Source: Arthrobacter sp. AQ5-05
GTDB lineage: Bacteria; Actinomycetota; Actinomycetes; Actinomycetales; Micrococcaceae
Direction: 5' to 3'
Assembly: GCF_003287975.1 (NCBI RefSeq)
Contig: NZ_QMKQ01000007.1
Span: 1 to 64,000, forward strand
DNA length: 64,000 nt
The notes under the pieces are model-generated. The model did not search any database, was not told the DNA's origin, and worked only from the letters and a program-made list of their open reading frames with translations. This document shows positions 1-7,459 of the stretch, in pieces. Numbering within the stretch: the first letter of the stretch is position 1; each line of letters starts with the position of its first letter. The position numbers and the translations under genes were made by a program.

Positions 1-486
1 TCAGTGCCCGCCGGCCAGGGCACCGGGTGTGGTCGTCATGCTGGTGCCGCCAACGAACCTTGGTGCACGGCTGCCGTCATCGTCACCCACCCTGACTAAC
101 CATCACCAAACAATGCGACGCTCAACAGTAACCAGTCCCGCAAGGCGAAGGCGAGCGGGCAACGTTGGAGATGTGGCTCATTCCCGATGGGTGGAACGCA
201 GAAGCTCAGGCGTCGGGAAGAAGGCGGCCTACTCCAATTGAGGTACGTCGACGGCTCCCCAGTCGTGCTTCTTCACTTTAGTGCCGTCACGGAATCACGT
301 TACGGACAGATCGGATGGATACGAATTAGTGACGATCTGATAGGGAGAAAGGATCCATGGGCAGCGTCGGTTGCCCACGATCAGGTTGGAGCAGCTGACG
401 ACGTCTGAGTGAGGACTTCCTTGAGGTCTGATCTATGAAGCTGCGTCTGGTCCACGCGGGCCCGCCAGCCCTGTCCTCATGGCCAA
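1..486. other. Left-edge region without a confident gene
   Basis: No reading frame here is convincing. A minus-strand frame ends in TGA exactly at base 1, with its last 12 codons read from an ATG at 39, and could be the tail of something cut by the window edge. A plus-strand open frame at 187-408 has no Shine-Dalgarno sequence and no recognisable motif. Base composition is visibly less GC-rich than the window as a whole, as in the next 1.2 kb. This suggests recently acquired or decayed DNA. Confidence 0.4.
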
Positions 487-921
487 TCAACGGCGCAAGC
501 GTCGAATGGACATGACCAATGCGACGGCGCTGATGATCAAGACGAAACCGCAAACGATGAGAAGCCAACCCGGTACTGGGGCAAAGGTGGCCAGAAGCAA
601 AGGCGTCGCTGCAAGACCCAACCAAATCACAGCGAGCGTCGCGATTACCACCAGGGCGACGCGGTTAGCGCGACTACCCTTCGTCGTAGCTGGCGCCGGG
701 TTCATTTCAAGCTCCTGGCTAACAATCTCCACCGGAGAGCCTAGCTGCCTCAGTGCTATAGAAACAGCTTCCGGTGCAGCAACTTCAGGAAGCAGCGCAG
801 AGATATGGGAAAGTATCTCTGCGCGGAGGGTTACTCGTCGAGATTTAGGAAGAGCCTTGGCTTGCTCATCGAAGAGTGACATGTACTTCTTTACAGACGG
901 GTTGTTTTCGAAGTTGCTCAT
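487..921 (-). CDS. Membrane protein with DUF1700/HAAS-like N-terminus, PadR partner
   Basis: A 144-residue protein. Residues 1-70 are soluble and mostly helical, with the spacing of the short HAAS/DUF1700-type domain (an SVKKYMSLFDEQ helix, then SRRVTLRAEILSHI and a LRQLGSP segment). After a short linker come two hydrophobic segments (about residues 85-108 and 112-135) and a basic tail, RRLRR. Proteins of this family are usually encoded directly behind a PadR repressor and are thought to sit in the membrane as part of the same response unit. Here the ATG overlaps the padR stop by four bases (ATGA), so translation is coupled. The family assignment rests on architecture and context; the substrate or signal is unknown. 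Confidence 0.7.
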   Translation of the reverse strand: MSNFENNPSVKKYMSLFDEQAKALPKSRRVTLRAEILSHISALLPEVAAPEAVSIALRQLGSPVEIVSQELEMNPAPATTKGSRANRVALVVIATLAVIWLGLAATPLLLATFAPVPGWLLIVCGFVLIISAVALVMSIRRLRR

Positions 922-1280
922 TTGGGTTCCTCGTCGGTAGTTTTCGTTGGCAGTGCTTTGAGCAGGGTTGCTACGGATTGGGTGAACTGTCCCCAGTCAC
1001 TTTTGAAGGTTTCTGCTTCTTCCCGTCCGGTTTGGGTGATCTGGTAGTAGCGTTTGGGCCGTTCATCGCTTTCAACTTCCCATTGGCTTGTCACGAATCC
1101 GCTTTCTTGCAGTCGATTTAGCAGCGGGTAGATAGTGCCTTGACTGGTCAGTAGGCCGCCTACCGCATCGAGTTCTCTGACGAGTTGCAGTCCGTAGCGG
1201 GGGCCGCTGCATAGCAATACGAGAATGCATGGTCCGATCACTCCTCGCCGGAGTTGAGTACTTGCAGTGTTATTTGCCAT
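918..1280 (-). CDS. PadR-family transcriptional regulator
   Basis: A 120-residue PadR-type winged-helix repressor. It starts with a short tail and a QLRRGVIGPCILVLL helix, continues with a GPRYGLQLVREL helix, then the TQGTIYPLL-like recognition region (here TSQGTIYPLLNRLQESG) and the wing with the typical RPKRYYQIT and TGREEAE motifs. This is the short subfamily 1 layout, in which a C-terminal helix drives dimerisation. It is first in a two-gene unit with the membrane protein at 487-921. The ATG at 1280 lies 14 bases from a perfect 6+6 palindrome at 1295-1307, which is a natural operator for autorepression. The inducer cannot be deduced. Confidence 0.9.
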   Translation of the reverse strand: MANNTASTQLRRGVIGPCILVLLCSGPRYGLQLVRELDAVGGLLTSQGTIYPLLNRLQESGFVTSQWEVESDERPKRYYQITQTGREEAETFKSDWGQFTQSVATLLKALPTKTTDEEPK

Positions 1281-1294
1281 GCGTTAAAAGATAC

Positions 1295-1307
1295 CTTGCG
1301 TCGCAAG
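1295..1307. promoter_or_regulatory. Perfect palindrome, likely PadR operator
   Basis: CTTGCG-T-CGCAAG is a perfect inverted repeat with a one-base centre, 14 bases upstream of the padR ATG and embedded in an AT-rich stretch that would hold the promoter. PadR repressors commonly bind inverted repeats overlapping their own promoter. No other regulator gene is adjacent. Function is inferred from position and symmetry. Confidence 0.55.
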
Positions 1308-1700
1308 ACTATGGCAATCGCCAAGGAGGGGTGATCATTGTTTTCACTAGTGACCTGCCCGTGGTTGTGCCAGCTCAAGGTGTACGGACTTCTGATCTCG
1401 GCCAGTGACTGATGCTGACTTGCGCATAGTCAGGGACGATCGTTGATGCAGTCCCGAATAACGGTTGGTCGACGGGGCCGTCAGAACCAATGTGATGGAT
1501 TTGAGATCGCGCATTGATGGCGTTCCACAAGTGAACCGAACACACACTACGCTCGGACGTAGCAAGACCTATACCTGGCATAGATAGCAGAATGAATGAT
1601 TTCGATGCGCAAAAGGCTCCAGTGATTCTTGTACGAATCTGGGAGCGAGGATCCTGAGGGCGAGGAGTGCTAACCGGGACACACCGCGGCCGGACATAGC
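1308..1700. other. Intergenic region, no gene recognised
   Basis: About 390 bases between the padR promoter and the recombinase unit. Open frames on both strands lack ribosome binding sites and recognisable domains. Composition is AT-richer than average. It is best read as island filler or decayed coding sequence. Confidence 0.35.
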
Positions 1701-1701
1701 A

Positions 1702-1823
1702 TGTCGAGAAACGGTCATTTGGCGACATCCCGAACCTATCGGCGACACGCCGCGGAAACCCTGTCGGAAACCCGTGCCGGACCTCAACGTCGTCAAACCA
1801 TGCAGCACCGGTATTACCGACAC
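1702..1823 (+). promoter_or_regulatory. Candidate res recombination site
   Basis: Directly upstream of the recombinase start, several copies of TGTCG and its complement CGACA occur in paired orientations: TGTCG at 1702 with CGACA at 1723 (a 26-bp inverted unit), CGACA at 1743 with TGTCG at 1762, and GTCG near 1789 with CGACA at 1818 (about 34 bp, running up to the ATG). Three subsites of roughly 25-35 bp beside the resolvase gene are the layout of a Tn3-type res site, which also carries the resolvase promoter. The exact subsite limits are a reading by eye. Confidence 0.45.
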
Positions 1824-2432
1824 ATGTTGATCGGATACGCGCGGGTCTCCACCGCGGACCAAAACCCTGACCACCAAACGGATGACCTGGCCCGCGCCGG
1901 TGTCGAACCGGCAAACATCTACCTCGACCAGGCCAGCGGTGCCAAGGCCAGCAGGCCCGAGCTCGACAAGGCCCTCGCCTCGGCCAACCGCGCCGGCGAC
2001 CAGCTGCTCATCACCCGTCTGGACAGGCTCGGACGCTCGGTGCTCCACCTGGTGACCCTCGGTGCGGCCCTCCGGGAGCGTGGTGTGGGATTACGTGTCC
2101 TTGAGCAGGGCATCGACACCACGACCGCGGAAGGACGTGCGATGTTCGGAATGCTCTCCGTCCTGGCCGAACTCCAACGAGAACTCATCGTCGCCAACAC
2201 CCGCGACGGACTCGCCGCCGCCCGCGCCCACGCCCGCGGGCGAACAGGAGGAAGACGCCCGAAGCTCTCCCCCGACCAAGCCCAGCACGCCCAGCAGCTC
2301 TACGACGCGGGGACCCATACGGTCCAACGCATCGCCGACCTCCTCCAGGTCCCGCGCTCCACCATCTACGGGCACCTCAACAAGGCAAGCATCGGACGGC
2401 GCCCCACCGCCAAAGCGACCCTGGAGGCTTAG
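1824..2432 (+). CDS. Serine recombinase (resolvase/invertase family)
   Basis: A 202-residue small serine recombinase. It opens with IGYARVSTADQN, whose serine in the RVST motif is the catalytic nucleophile. Next come the conserved YLDQASGAKASRPEL block, the RLDRLGRS motif with active-site arginines, and the ELQRELI region at the start of the long E helix. A C-terminal helix-turn-helix follows (about residues 150-190, with the recognition segment VPRSTIYGHL). The ATG at 1824 was chosen because the family begins two residues before IGYAR; the open frame upstream overlaps the proposed res site. No transposase gene accompanies it, so it is either the remnant of a Tn3-like element or a stand-alone resolvase or invertase. 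Confidence 0.9.
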   Translation: MLIGYARVSTADQNPDHQTDDLARAGVEPANIYLDQASGAKASRPELDKALASANRAGDQLLITRLDRLGRSVLHLVTLGAALRERGVGLRVLEQGIDTTTAEGRAMFGMLSVLAELQRELIVANTRDGLAAARAHARGRTGGRRPKLSPDQAQHAQQLYDAGTHTVQRIADLLQVPRSTIYGHLNKASIGRRPTAKATLEA

Positions 2433-2464
2433 CCCTCAATCCGTCCCCATTACTACCAAGACCC

Positions 2465-2608
2465 CGGAACCTGGACGCATTGGTTCGCAGGGTGGTGGCG
2501 CGGGGCGTGCCCTTGCGCATGGATGCGCTAGTTGGCGTCGGCGGAAGCCAGGCCCTGGTGGAAGACCCCTCCGGTAACCGTGTCGGGCTCTTTGAAGCGC
2601 TTGGCTGA
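2465..2608 (+). pseudogene. VOC/glyoxalase-fold protein remnant (C-terminal piece)
   Basis: About 48 codons in one frame end at the TGA at 2606-2608. They read NLDALVRRVVARG, then a short region, then QALVEDPSGNRVGLFEALG. The last block is the typical closing beta-alpha unit of VOC-superfamily proteins, including the glutamate-bearing VEDPSGNRVGLFE strand. No start codon, ribosome site or N-terminal half is present; the frame loses similarity within about 30 bases of the recombinase stop. It looks like a gene truncated when the recombinase-bearing DNA arrived. Confidence 0.6.
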
Positions 2609-2820
2609 GGCTGGCTGGACGCCGTTCCCGGGGCGCCGGAGGGGCACCTGAACCGCGCCCAGGGACGGCACCGCCGGCCGCGCGGTACATGGAAGCCGGT
2701 TCGCGGGCGCTCCCCCGGGGTTGTCACGGGCGGCAAACGCGCCACGGCAACCGGAACGGCCCGCGGCCACCGCGGGATCTCCCGGTTGCGGCCGCCCAGC
2801 GCCCCGTAGGCGCCCTGGAA

Positions 2821-3654
2821 CTACCTCAGGGTGGTGTAGCGCGGGCTGCGGCTTCCCTGCCGCTCCAACGGCACGAAGAGCTTGTAGCGGTCCGAGCGGT
2901 AGAGCGAGACCGAATAGTCCACCAGCCCCTCCCCCACGAAGGCATACCGGGTGATGCGCAACAGCGGGAACCCGACATCAACCTGCAGCAGCCCGGCCTG
3001 CTCGCTGGTGGCCGCGGTGCTTTCGATCTGGTCCTCGCCCCACTCCAGGATCAGGTTGTAGCGTTCGTGCAGCGACTGGTAGAGGGAAATCGGCGGCGGG
3101 TCGTTCAGGAAACCGGGCACCAGCTCGCTGGGCATGAAATTCTCATCCAGGCTCATCGGCTTGCCATCAGCCAGCAGCAGGCGGCTGAAGCGGATCACCG
3201 GGGCGCCCTCGTCGATCTCCATGTGTCGCGACAGCGTGCCGGAGGCGGGAACCTCCTCGAAGCGCAGCACGTGCGCATCGGGCACCATGCCGCGGCGCAC
3301 CATTTCCTCGCTGTAGGAGTTGAGCCGAACCTGCAGGTCGACCTTGGGGTGCGCGACGAAGGTCCCAACCCCGACGACGCGCTTGAGGACCTGGTCCTCG
3401 ACCAGGGAGTCGATGGCCTGGCGCAGGGTCTTGCGCGCAACCTTGAATCCCTCGGCCAGCTCGCGTTCGGGCGGGAGCCGGTAGCCGGGTTGGCAGACGG
3501 TCTTGGCATGGTTGCGAAGGATCTCTCGGATCTGCCGGTACTTGCCGAGCGGAGAATCCGGGTCCAAGGCGCCCTGGACCTTTGGCTGCGGCGCGTAGGG
3601 TTTCACTTTTGCTCCATCGTCCTCGGGCCGTCTCCCGGCCCGTTCTGATTCCAT
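2821..3654 (-). CDS. GntR-family regulator, HutC/UTRA type
   Basis: A 277-residue transcription factor. After about 35 variable residues comes the GntR winged helix (GKYRQIREILRN, then GYRLPPERELAE, VARKTLRQAIDSL and VGVGTFVAHPKVD). A C-terminal UTRA effector domain follows, with SEEMVRRGM, the VIRFSRLLLADGKPMSLDENFMP stretch (quoted in part) and the closing YSVSLYRSDRYKLFVPLER strand. HutC-type regulators bind small metabolites such as amino-sugars, trehalose phosphate or histidine derivatives. No transporter or metabolic gene stands beside it, so the ligand cannot be inferred. The gene follows the strong terminator of the oxidase operon and is probably transcribed separately. Confidence 0.88.
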   Translation of the reverse strand: MESERAGRRPEDDGAKVKPYAPQPKVQGALDPDSPLGKYRQIREILRNHAKTVCQPGYRLPPERELAEGFKVARKTLRQAIDSLVEDQVLKRVVGVGTFVAHPKVDLQVRLNSYSEEMVRRGMVPDAHVLRFEEVPASGTLSRHMEIDEGAPVIRFSRLLLADGKPMSLDENFMPSELVPGFLNDPPPISLYQSLHERYNLILEWGEDQIESTAATSEQAGLLQVDVGFPLLRITRYAFVGEGLVDYSVSLYRSDRYKLFVPLERQGSRSPRYTTLR

Positions 3655-3685
3655 TCTCGCGCATCCGGGCCCTGGGCTTAAACGC

Positions 3686-3735
3686 CGGAAGCGGTGTTCC
3701 GATTCCCCTCACGGGGAATCGGAACACCGCTTCCG
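3686..3735 (-). terminator. Very strong perfect hairpin behind ctaF
   Basis: Bases 3686-3708 are perfectly complementary to 3713-3735, giving a 23-bp stem with a four-base loop. It lies 30 bases downstream of the ctaF stop and 31 bases upstream of the GntR start. It has no long T-tract but would isolate the ctaC-ctaD-ctaF transcript from the regulator gene. It could also act as a bidirectional barrier or an RNA-stabilising 3' end. Confidence 0.8.
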
Positions 3736-3765
3736 ATGATTTGGCGTGCGTGCGCCAGGCCCGTG

Positions 3766-4167
3766 TTAGTGGGCGTGGTTGCCGCGGCTGAACTCGTAGA
3801 CCCAGCCAACGAGGCCGATGACCGTGAAGCCGACCCCGATGAACAGGACCCAGAAGCCCACGGCCAGGCCGAGGAAGCCGACTGCGGCACCGGTGCCGAG
3901 GATCAACGGCCACCAGCTCCACGGAGCGAACAGGCCAATGGCTCCCGCGTTCTCGTGGATGTCGCCGTCAACGCGGTCCTCGGGACGAGCACCGACCCGA
4001 CGCGATGTGTGCAGCAGGTACCAACCGACCATGAGCGTCATGCCCACGAGCATGAACGTTGCCAGTACGCCGACCGGCTCCTTCCACTCGGTCATGATCC
4101 CGTAGACGATTCCCACCGGCAGGAAGAAGAAGACGCCGCCGAGGAAGAGCCAAGATTCTACTTTCAT
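3766..4167 (-). CDS. ctaF: Cytochrome c oxidase subunit IV, actinobacterial type
   Basis: A 133-residue integral membrane protein. It has two N-terminal hydrophobic segments (ESWLFLGGVFFFLPVGIVYG and ATFMLVGMTLMVGWYLL), a polar stretch with PEDRVDGDIHENAGAIGLFAP, and two more hydrophobic segments near the C-terminus. This is the pattern of the small actinobacterial subunit of the aa3 oxidase, part of the respiratory bc1-aa3 supercomplex in related bacteria. It starts three bases after the ctaD stop and is the last gene of ctaC-ctaD-ctaF. Confidence 0.9.
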   Translation of the reverse strand: MKVESWLFLGGVFFFLPVGIVYGIMTEWKEPVGVLATFMLVGMTLMVGWYLLHTSRRVGARPEDRVDGDIHENAGAIGLFAPWSWWPLILGTGAAVGFLGLAVGFWVLFIGVGFTVIGLVGWVYEFSRGNHAH

Positions 4168-4169
4168 CT

Positions 4170-5888
4170 CTACTTGTCCTTCTGGTCTGCCGGGCCGAAG
4201 ATCTTGGCCACCGAGGAATCCGGGGTCGAGCGTGCGCTCAGTTCCGGGTGGTGGAGGTCAAGAGCCGGGCGCTCGGAACGGATGCGCGGAATCGAGTGGA
4301 AGTTGTGGCGCGGCGGCGGGCAGGAGGTTGCCCACTCCAGCGATGCACCGAAGCCCCATGGATCGTCCACGGTGACCTTCTTCGCGTGGCGGTGCGTGGT
4401 CCAAACGTTCCAGAAGAACGGGATCATTGACATGCCCAGGATGAAGGCGAACACGGTGGAGAACTGGTTCATGGTGGTGAACCCGTCTTCGGGCATGTAG
4501 TCCGCGTAGCGACGCGGCATGCCGATGACGCCCAGCCAGTGCTGGATCAGGAAGGTGCCGTGGAAGCCCACGAACAGCATCCAGAAGTGGATCTTGCCCA
4601 GGCGCTCGTTGAGCATCTTGCCGGTCCACTTGGGCCACCAGAAGTAGAATCCGGCGAACATGGCGAACACGACGGTTCCGAAGACCACGTAGTGGAAGTG
4701 CGCCACCACGAAGTAGGTGTCCGAGACGTGGAAGTCCAGCGGCGGGGCCGCCAGGATGACGCCGGTCAGGCCGCCGAAGAGGAAGGTCACCATGAAACCG
4801 ATGCTCCAGAGCATCGGGGTCTCGAAGGTGATCGATCCCCGCCAAAGGGTGCCGATCCAGTTGAAGAACTTCACGCCGGTGGGCACCGCGATCAGCATCG
4901 TCATGAAGCCGAAGAACGGTAGCATGACCTGGCCGGTGGCGTACATGTGGTGCGCCCACACCGATACGGACAGTGCCGCAATCGAGATGGTCGCGAAGAT
5001 CAGTCCCTTGTAGCCGAAGATCGGCTTGCGGGAGAACACCGGGAAGATCTCCGAAACGATGCCGAAGAACGGCAGCGCAATGATGTAGACCTCGGGGTGT
5101 CCGAAGAACCAGAACAGGTGCTGCCACAGCATCGGGCCGCCGGCTTCGGGATCGAAGACGTGTGCGCCGAAGCGGCGGTCCGCACCCAGTGCGAACAGCG
5201 CGGCTGCCAGCGGCGGGAAGGCCATCAGGATCAGGATCGCGGTGATCAGCGTGTTCCAGGTGAAGATCGACATGCGCCACATGGTCATGCCAGGGGCACG
5301 CAGGCAGATGATCGTGGTGATGAAGTTGACTGCGCCCAGGATGGTGCCGAAGCCCGACAGTGCCAGGCCGAAGACCCAGAGGTCACCACCGACGCCGGGG
5401 CTGAAGGTGGTGTTCGACAGCGGAGCGTAGGCGAACCAGCCGAAGGAGGCTGCGCCCTGCGGGGTGAGGTAACCGGCCAACGCGATGGTCGAGCCGAAGG
5501 AGAAGAACCAGAAGGCCAGGGCATTCAGTCGCGGGAAGGCCACGTCCGGTGCGCCGATCTGCAGCGGCATCATCACGTTGGCGAACCCGGCGAAGAGCGG
5601 GGTTGCGAACATCAACAGCATGATGGTGCCGTGCATGGTGAACAGCTGGTTGTACTGCTCCTTGGTCTGCAGGATCTGCATGCCCGGTTCAAACAGCTCG
5701 GCGCGGATGACCAAGGCCATCACACCGCCGATGCAGAAGAACACGAAGGAGGAAATCAGGTACATGTACCCGATGGTCTTGTGGTCCGTGGAGGTGATCC
5801 AGTTGACGAAGATCCGTCCCTTGGAGATCGGAACCACGCGAGGCGCAAGTGTTTTGGCCTCGTCTGTAGCGTATTCATAGGTAGTCAC
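4170..5888 (-). CDS. ctaD: Cytochrome c oxidase subunit I
   Basis: A 572-residue polytopic haem-copper oxidase subunit that reduces oxygen to water and pumps protons. Visible ligands are the histidine in [12 protein letters not shown] (low-spin haem a), [10 protein letters not shown] (CuB histidine cross-linked to tyrosine, K-channel side), [10 protein letters not shown] (two CuB histidines) and [10 protein letters not shown] (the haem a3 and haem a ligands). About twelve membrane segments can be counted. The C-terminal 60 residues form a hydrophilic tail starting at the [20 protein letters not shown] region, normal for actinobacteria. It is the second gene of the operon, six bases after ctaC. 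Confidence 0.97.
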   Translation of the reverse strand: MTTYEYATDEAKTLAPRVVPISKGRIFVNWITSTDHKTIGYMYLISSFVFFCIGGVMALVIRAELFEPGMQILQTKEQYNQLFTMHGTIMLLMFATPLFAGFANVMMPLQIGAPDVAFPRLNALAFWFFSFGSTIALAGYLTPQGAASFGWFAYAPLSNTTFSPGVGGDLWVFGLALSGFGTILGAVNFITTIICLRAPGMTMWRMSIFTWNTLITAILILMAFPPLAAALFALGADRRFGAHVFDPEAGGPMLWQHLFWFFGHPEVYIIALPFFGIVSEIFPVFSRKPIFGYKGLIFATISIAALSVSVWAHHMYATGQVMLPFFGFMTMLIAVPTGVKFFNWIGTLWRGSITFETPMLWSIGFMVTFLFGGLTGVILAAPPLDFHVSDTYFVVAHFHYVVFGTVVFAMFAGFYFWWPKWTGKMLNERLGKIHFWMLFVGFHGTFLIQHWLGVIGMPRRYADYMPEDGFTTMNQFSTVFAFILGMSMIPFFWNVWTTHRHAKKVTVDDPWGFGASLEWATSCPPPRHNFHSIPRIRSERPALDLHHPELSARSTPDSSVAKIFGPADQKDK

Positions 5889-5894
5889 GACGGA

Positions 5895-6770
5895 TTACTT
5901 TCCTTCCGAGGTGTGGGCCGAAACCTGGTTGACCTCGCCCGGCTTGCGGTCTTGGTCTTCACCGATGTGGCCATCCTTCAGGGTGGCCAGGTGGTTCAGG
6001 AATTCGCCCTCGGACACTACCTTCACGTTGAAGAGCATCTCGGAGTGGTATTCGCCGCAGAGCTCAGCGCACTTGCCGTCGAACTGTCCTTCGACCTGTG
6101 GGGTGAGGTAGATGTAGTTGGTGTGGCCCGGGAACATGTCCATCTTCTGCAGGAATGCAGGAACCCAGAACGAGTGGATGACATCACGGCTGTTCAGCTC
6201 TAGCGTGACGGTCTTGCCCACGGGTAGGACCAAGGTCGGAAGCTCGGCCTTGCGGCCTTCTGCGCCGGTCAGGTGGGCCTGAACGGTCGCGTCGTACTTT
6301 TCCTGGCCCTTGTAGCTGTAGTTGTAGTCCCATGCCCACTGCTTGGCACGGACATCGACCACGAGCTCGGAATCCACGGGGGCGTTGATGGCCTTTTCGG
6401 TGTGGTCGGAGAACGTAAAGAACGTCAAGACCATTACGAGAGGCACAGCCGTGTAGAAAATTTCGATGGGCAAGTTATAGCTGAGCTGGCGCGGGTAGCC
6501 AGTGTCATTCTTGCGACGGCGGTAGGCAATGATGCACCAAAGCATCAGGCCCCACGTCAGGATACCGATCAGAAGTACGGTAATCCACGTGTTGACCCAG
6601 AGATCCTGGATCATACCGGTGTGGTTGGTGGTGTCACGTTCGACGTTTGGGAGCCAACCTCGCTGGACTTCCGCTGAACATCCCGTCAACAACAACGCGC
6701 CGGAGCCGGCAATAGCCAAGACTTTGGCTACGCCTTTCCGGCGGCTGCTGGTTCGGTCTTGCGAACTCAC
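5895..6770 (-). CDS. ctaC: Cytochrome c oxidase subunit II (CuA subunit)
   Basis: A 291-residue lipoprotein. The N-terminus has a basic stretch and a hydrophobic core ending in the lipobox LLTGC, so the mature protein starts at cysteine 31. Two transmembrane helices (about residues 55-80 and 95-120) precede the periplasmic-side cupredoxin domain. That domain carries the CuA site: an upstream histidine in DVIHSFWVP and the CAELCGEYHSEM cluster, which supplies two cysteines, a histidine, a methionine and a glutamate. It receives electrons from cytochrome c and passes them to CtaD. It is the first gene of the operon, with the promoter expected in 6771-6915. Confidence 0.97.
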   Translation of the reverse strand: MSSQDRTSSRRKGVAKVLAIAGSGALLLTGCSAEVQRGWLPNVERDTTNHTGMIQDLWVNTWITVLLIGILTWGLMLWCIIAYRRRKNDTGYPRQLSYNLPIEIFYTAVPLVMVLTFFTFSDHTEKAINAPVDSELVVDVRAKQWAWDYNYSYKGQEKYDATVQAHLTGAEGRKAELPTLVLPVGKTVTLELNSRDVIHSFWVPAFLQKMDMFPGHTNYIYLTPQVEGQFDGKCAELCGEYHSEMLFNVKVVSEGEFLNHLATLKDGHIGEDQDRKPGEVNQVSAHTSEGK

Positions 6771-6914
6771 AGACGGCCCTTCCTCTTTGTTGGTGCTGAA
6801 TGAGTCTTCGACGCCCAGCGGCCGGACTCAAGTGAATCAACGCTGATGAGGTCGAAGAAAACCATAGTTTTACTACTTATCGTAGAGCTTACCCTCTCGG
6901 GCACGCGAATGCCG

Positions 6915-6969
6915 ACCAAAACACCGCCCAGGGACGAAGATGTCTCAACGTTTGGGCGGTGCATTTGGT
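6915..6969 (-). terminator. Candidate hairpin behind erpA
   Basis: The arm ACCAAAACACCGCCCA (from 6915) pairs with TGGGCGGTGCATTTGGT (6953-6969) with a small bulge. It lies just past the erpA stop in the transcription direction and before the ctaC promoter region. There is no clear T-tract, so it is moderately supported. Confidence 0.45.
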
Positions 6970-6975
6970 TCCGAC

Positions 6976-7350
6976 TTAGTGGAAGGAATCTCCACAGGCG
7001 CAAGAGCCTCCGGCGGCCGGATTGTCGATGGTGAAGCCCTGCTTGGAAATCGTGTCTTCGAAGTCGATCGAAGCCCCGTCCAGGTAGGGAACGCTCATCT
7101 TGTCCACGACAACTTCAACGCCGTCGTAGTCCTTCACCGCGTCGCCTTCAAGCAGGCGCTCGTCGAAGTAGAGCTGGTAAATCAGGCCCGAGCATCCCCC
7201 TGGCTGAACGGCGACGCGCAACCGAAGATCGGTGCGGCCTTCCTGTTCAAGCAGTGAACGGACCTTTTCTGCTGCGACCTCCGAAAGCTTGACCTCGTGG
7301 CTCGGAAGCTCGGTCGGGTCTGCGGTGGTCTCATTGGCTGCAGTTGTCAT
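6976..7350 (-). CDS. erpA: A-type iron-sulfur carrier (HesB/IscA family)
   Basis: A 124-residue protein of the HesB/IscA/ErpA fold, which carries [4Fe-4S] clusters to apo-enzymes. The three ligand cysteines are visible in QPGGCSGLIYQ and in the C-terminal SCACGDSFH. A 20-residue hydrophilic extension precedes the HEVKLSEVAAEKVRSLL start of the domain. In actinobacteria this gene is commonly found just upstream of the cytochrome oxidase genes, as here, which fits a role in respiratory maturation. It is transcribed alone, with its own promoter in the gap after the peptidase gene. Confidence 0.92.
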   Translation of the reverse strand: MTTAANETTADPTELPSHEVKLSEVAAEKVRSLLEQEGRTDLRLRVAVQPGGCSGLIYQLYFDERLLEGDAVKDYDGVEVVVDKMSVPYLDGASIDFEDTISKQGFTIDNPAAGGSCACGDSFH

Positions 7351-7459
7351 GCGTGATCCTCCATATACTGCTCACTTGGGCTACGCCTCAAGCGCGGCCC
7401 CTCACCTTCCAATGATACGGCGTTGCCGCAAATGCTGTCGCGGCACCACCGGTCGGGCC

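Noticed and set aside
187-408. 73-codon plus frame at the left edge
   Set aside because: No ribosome site and no recognisable motif.
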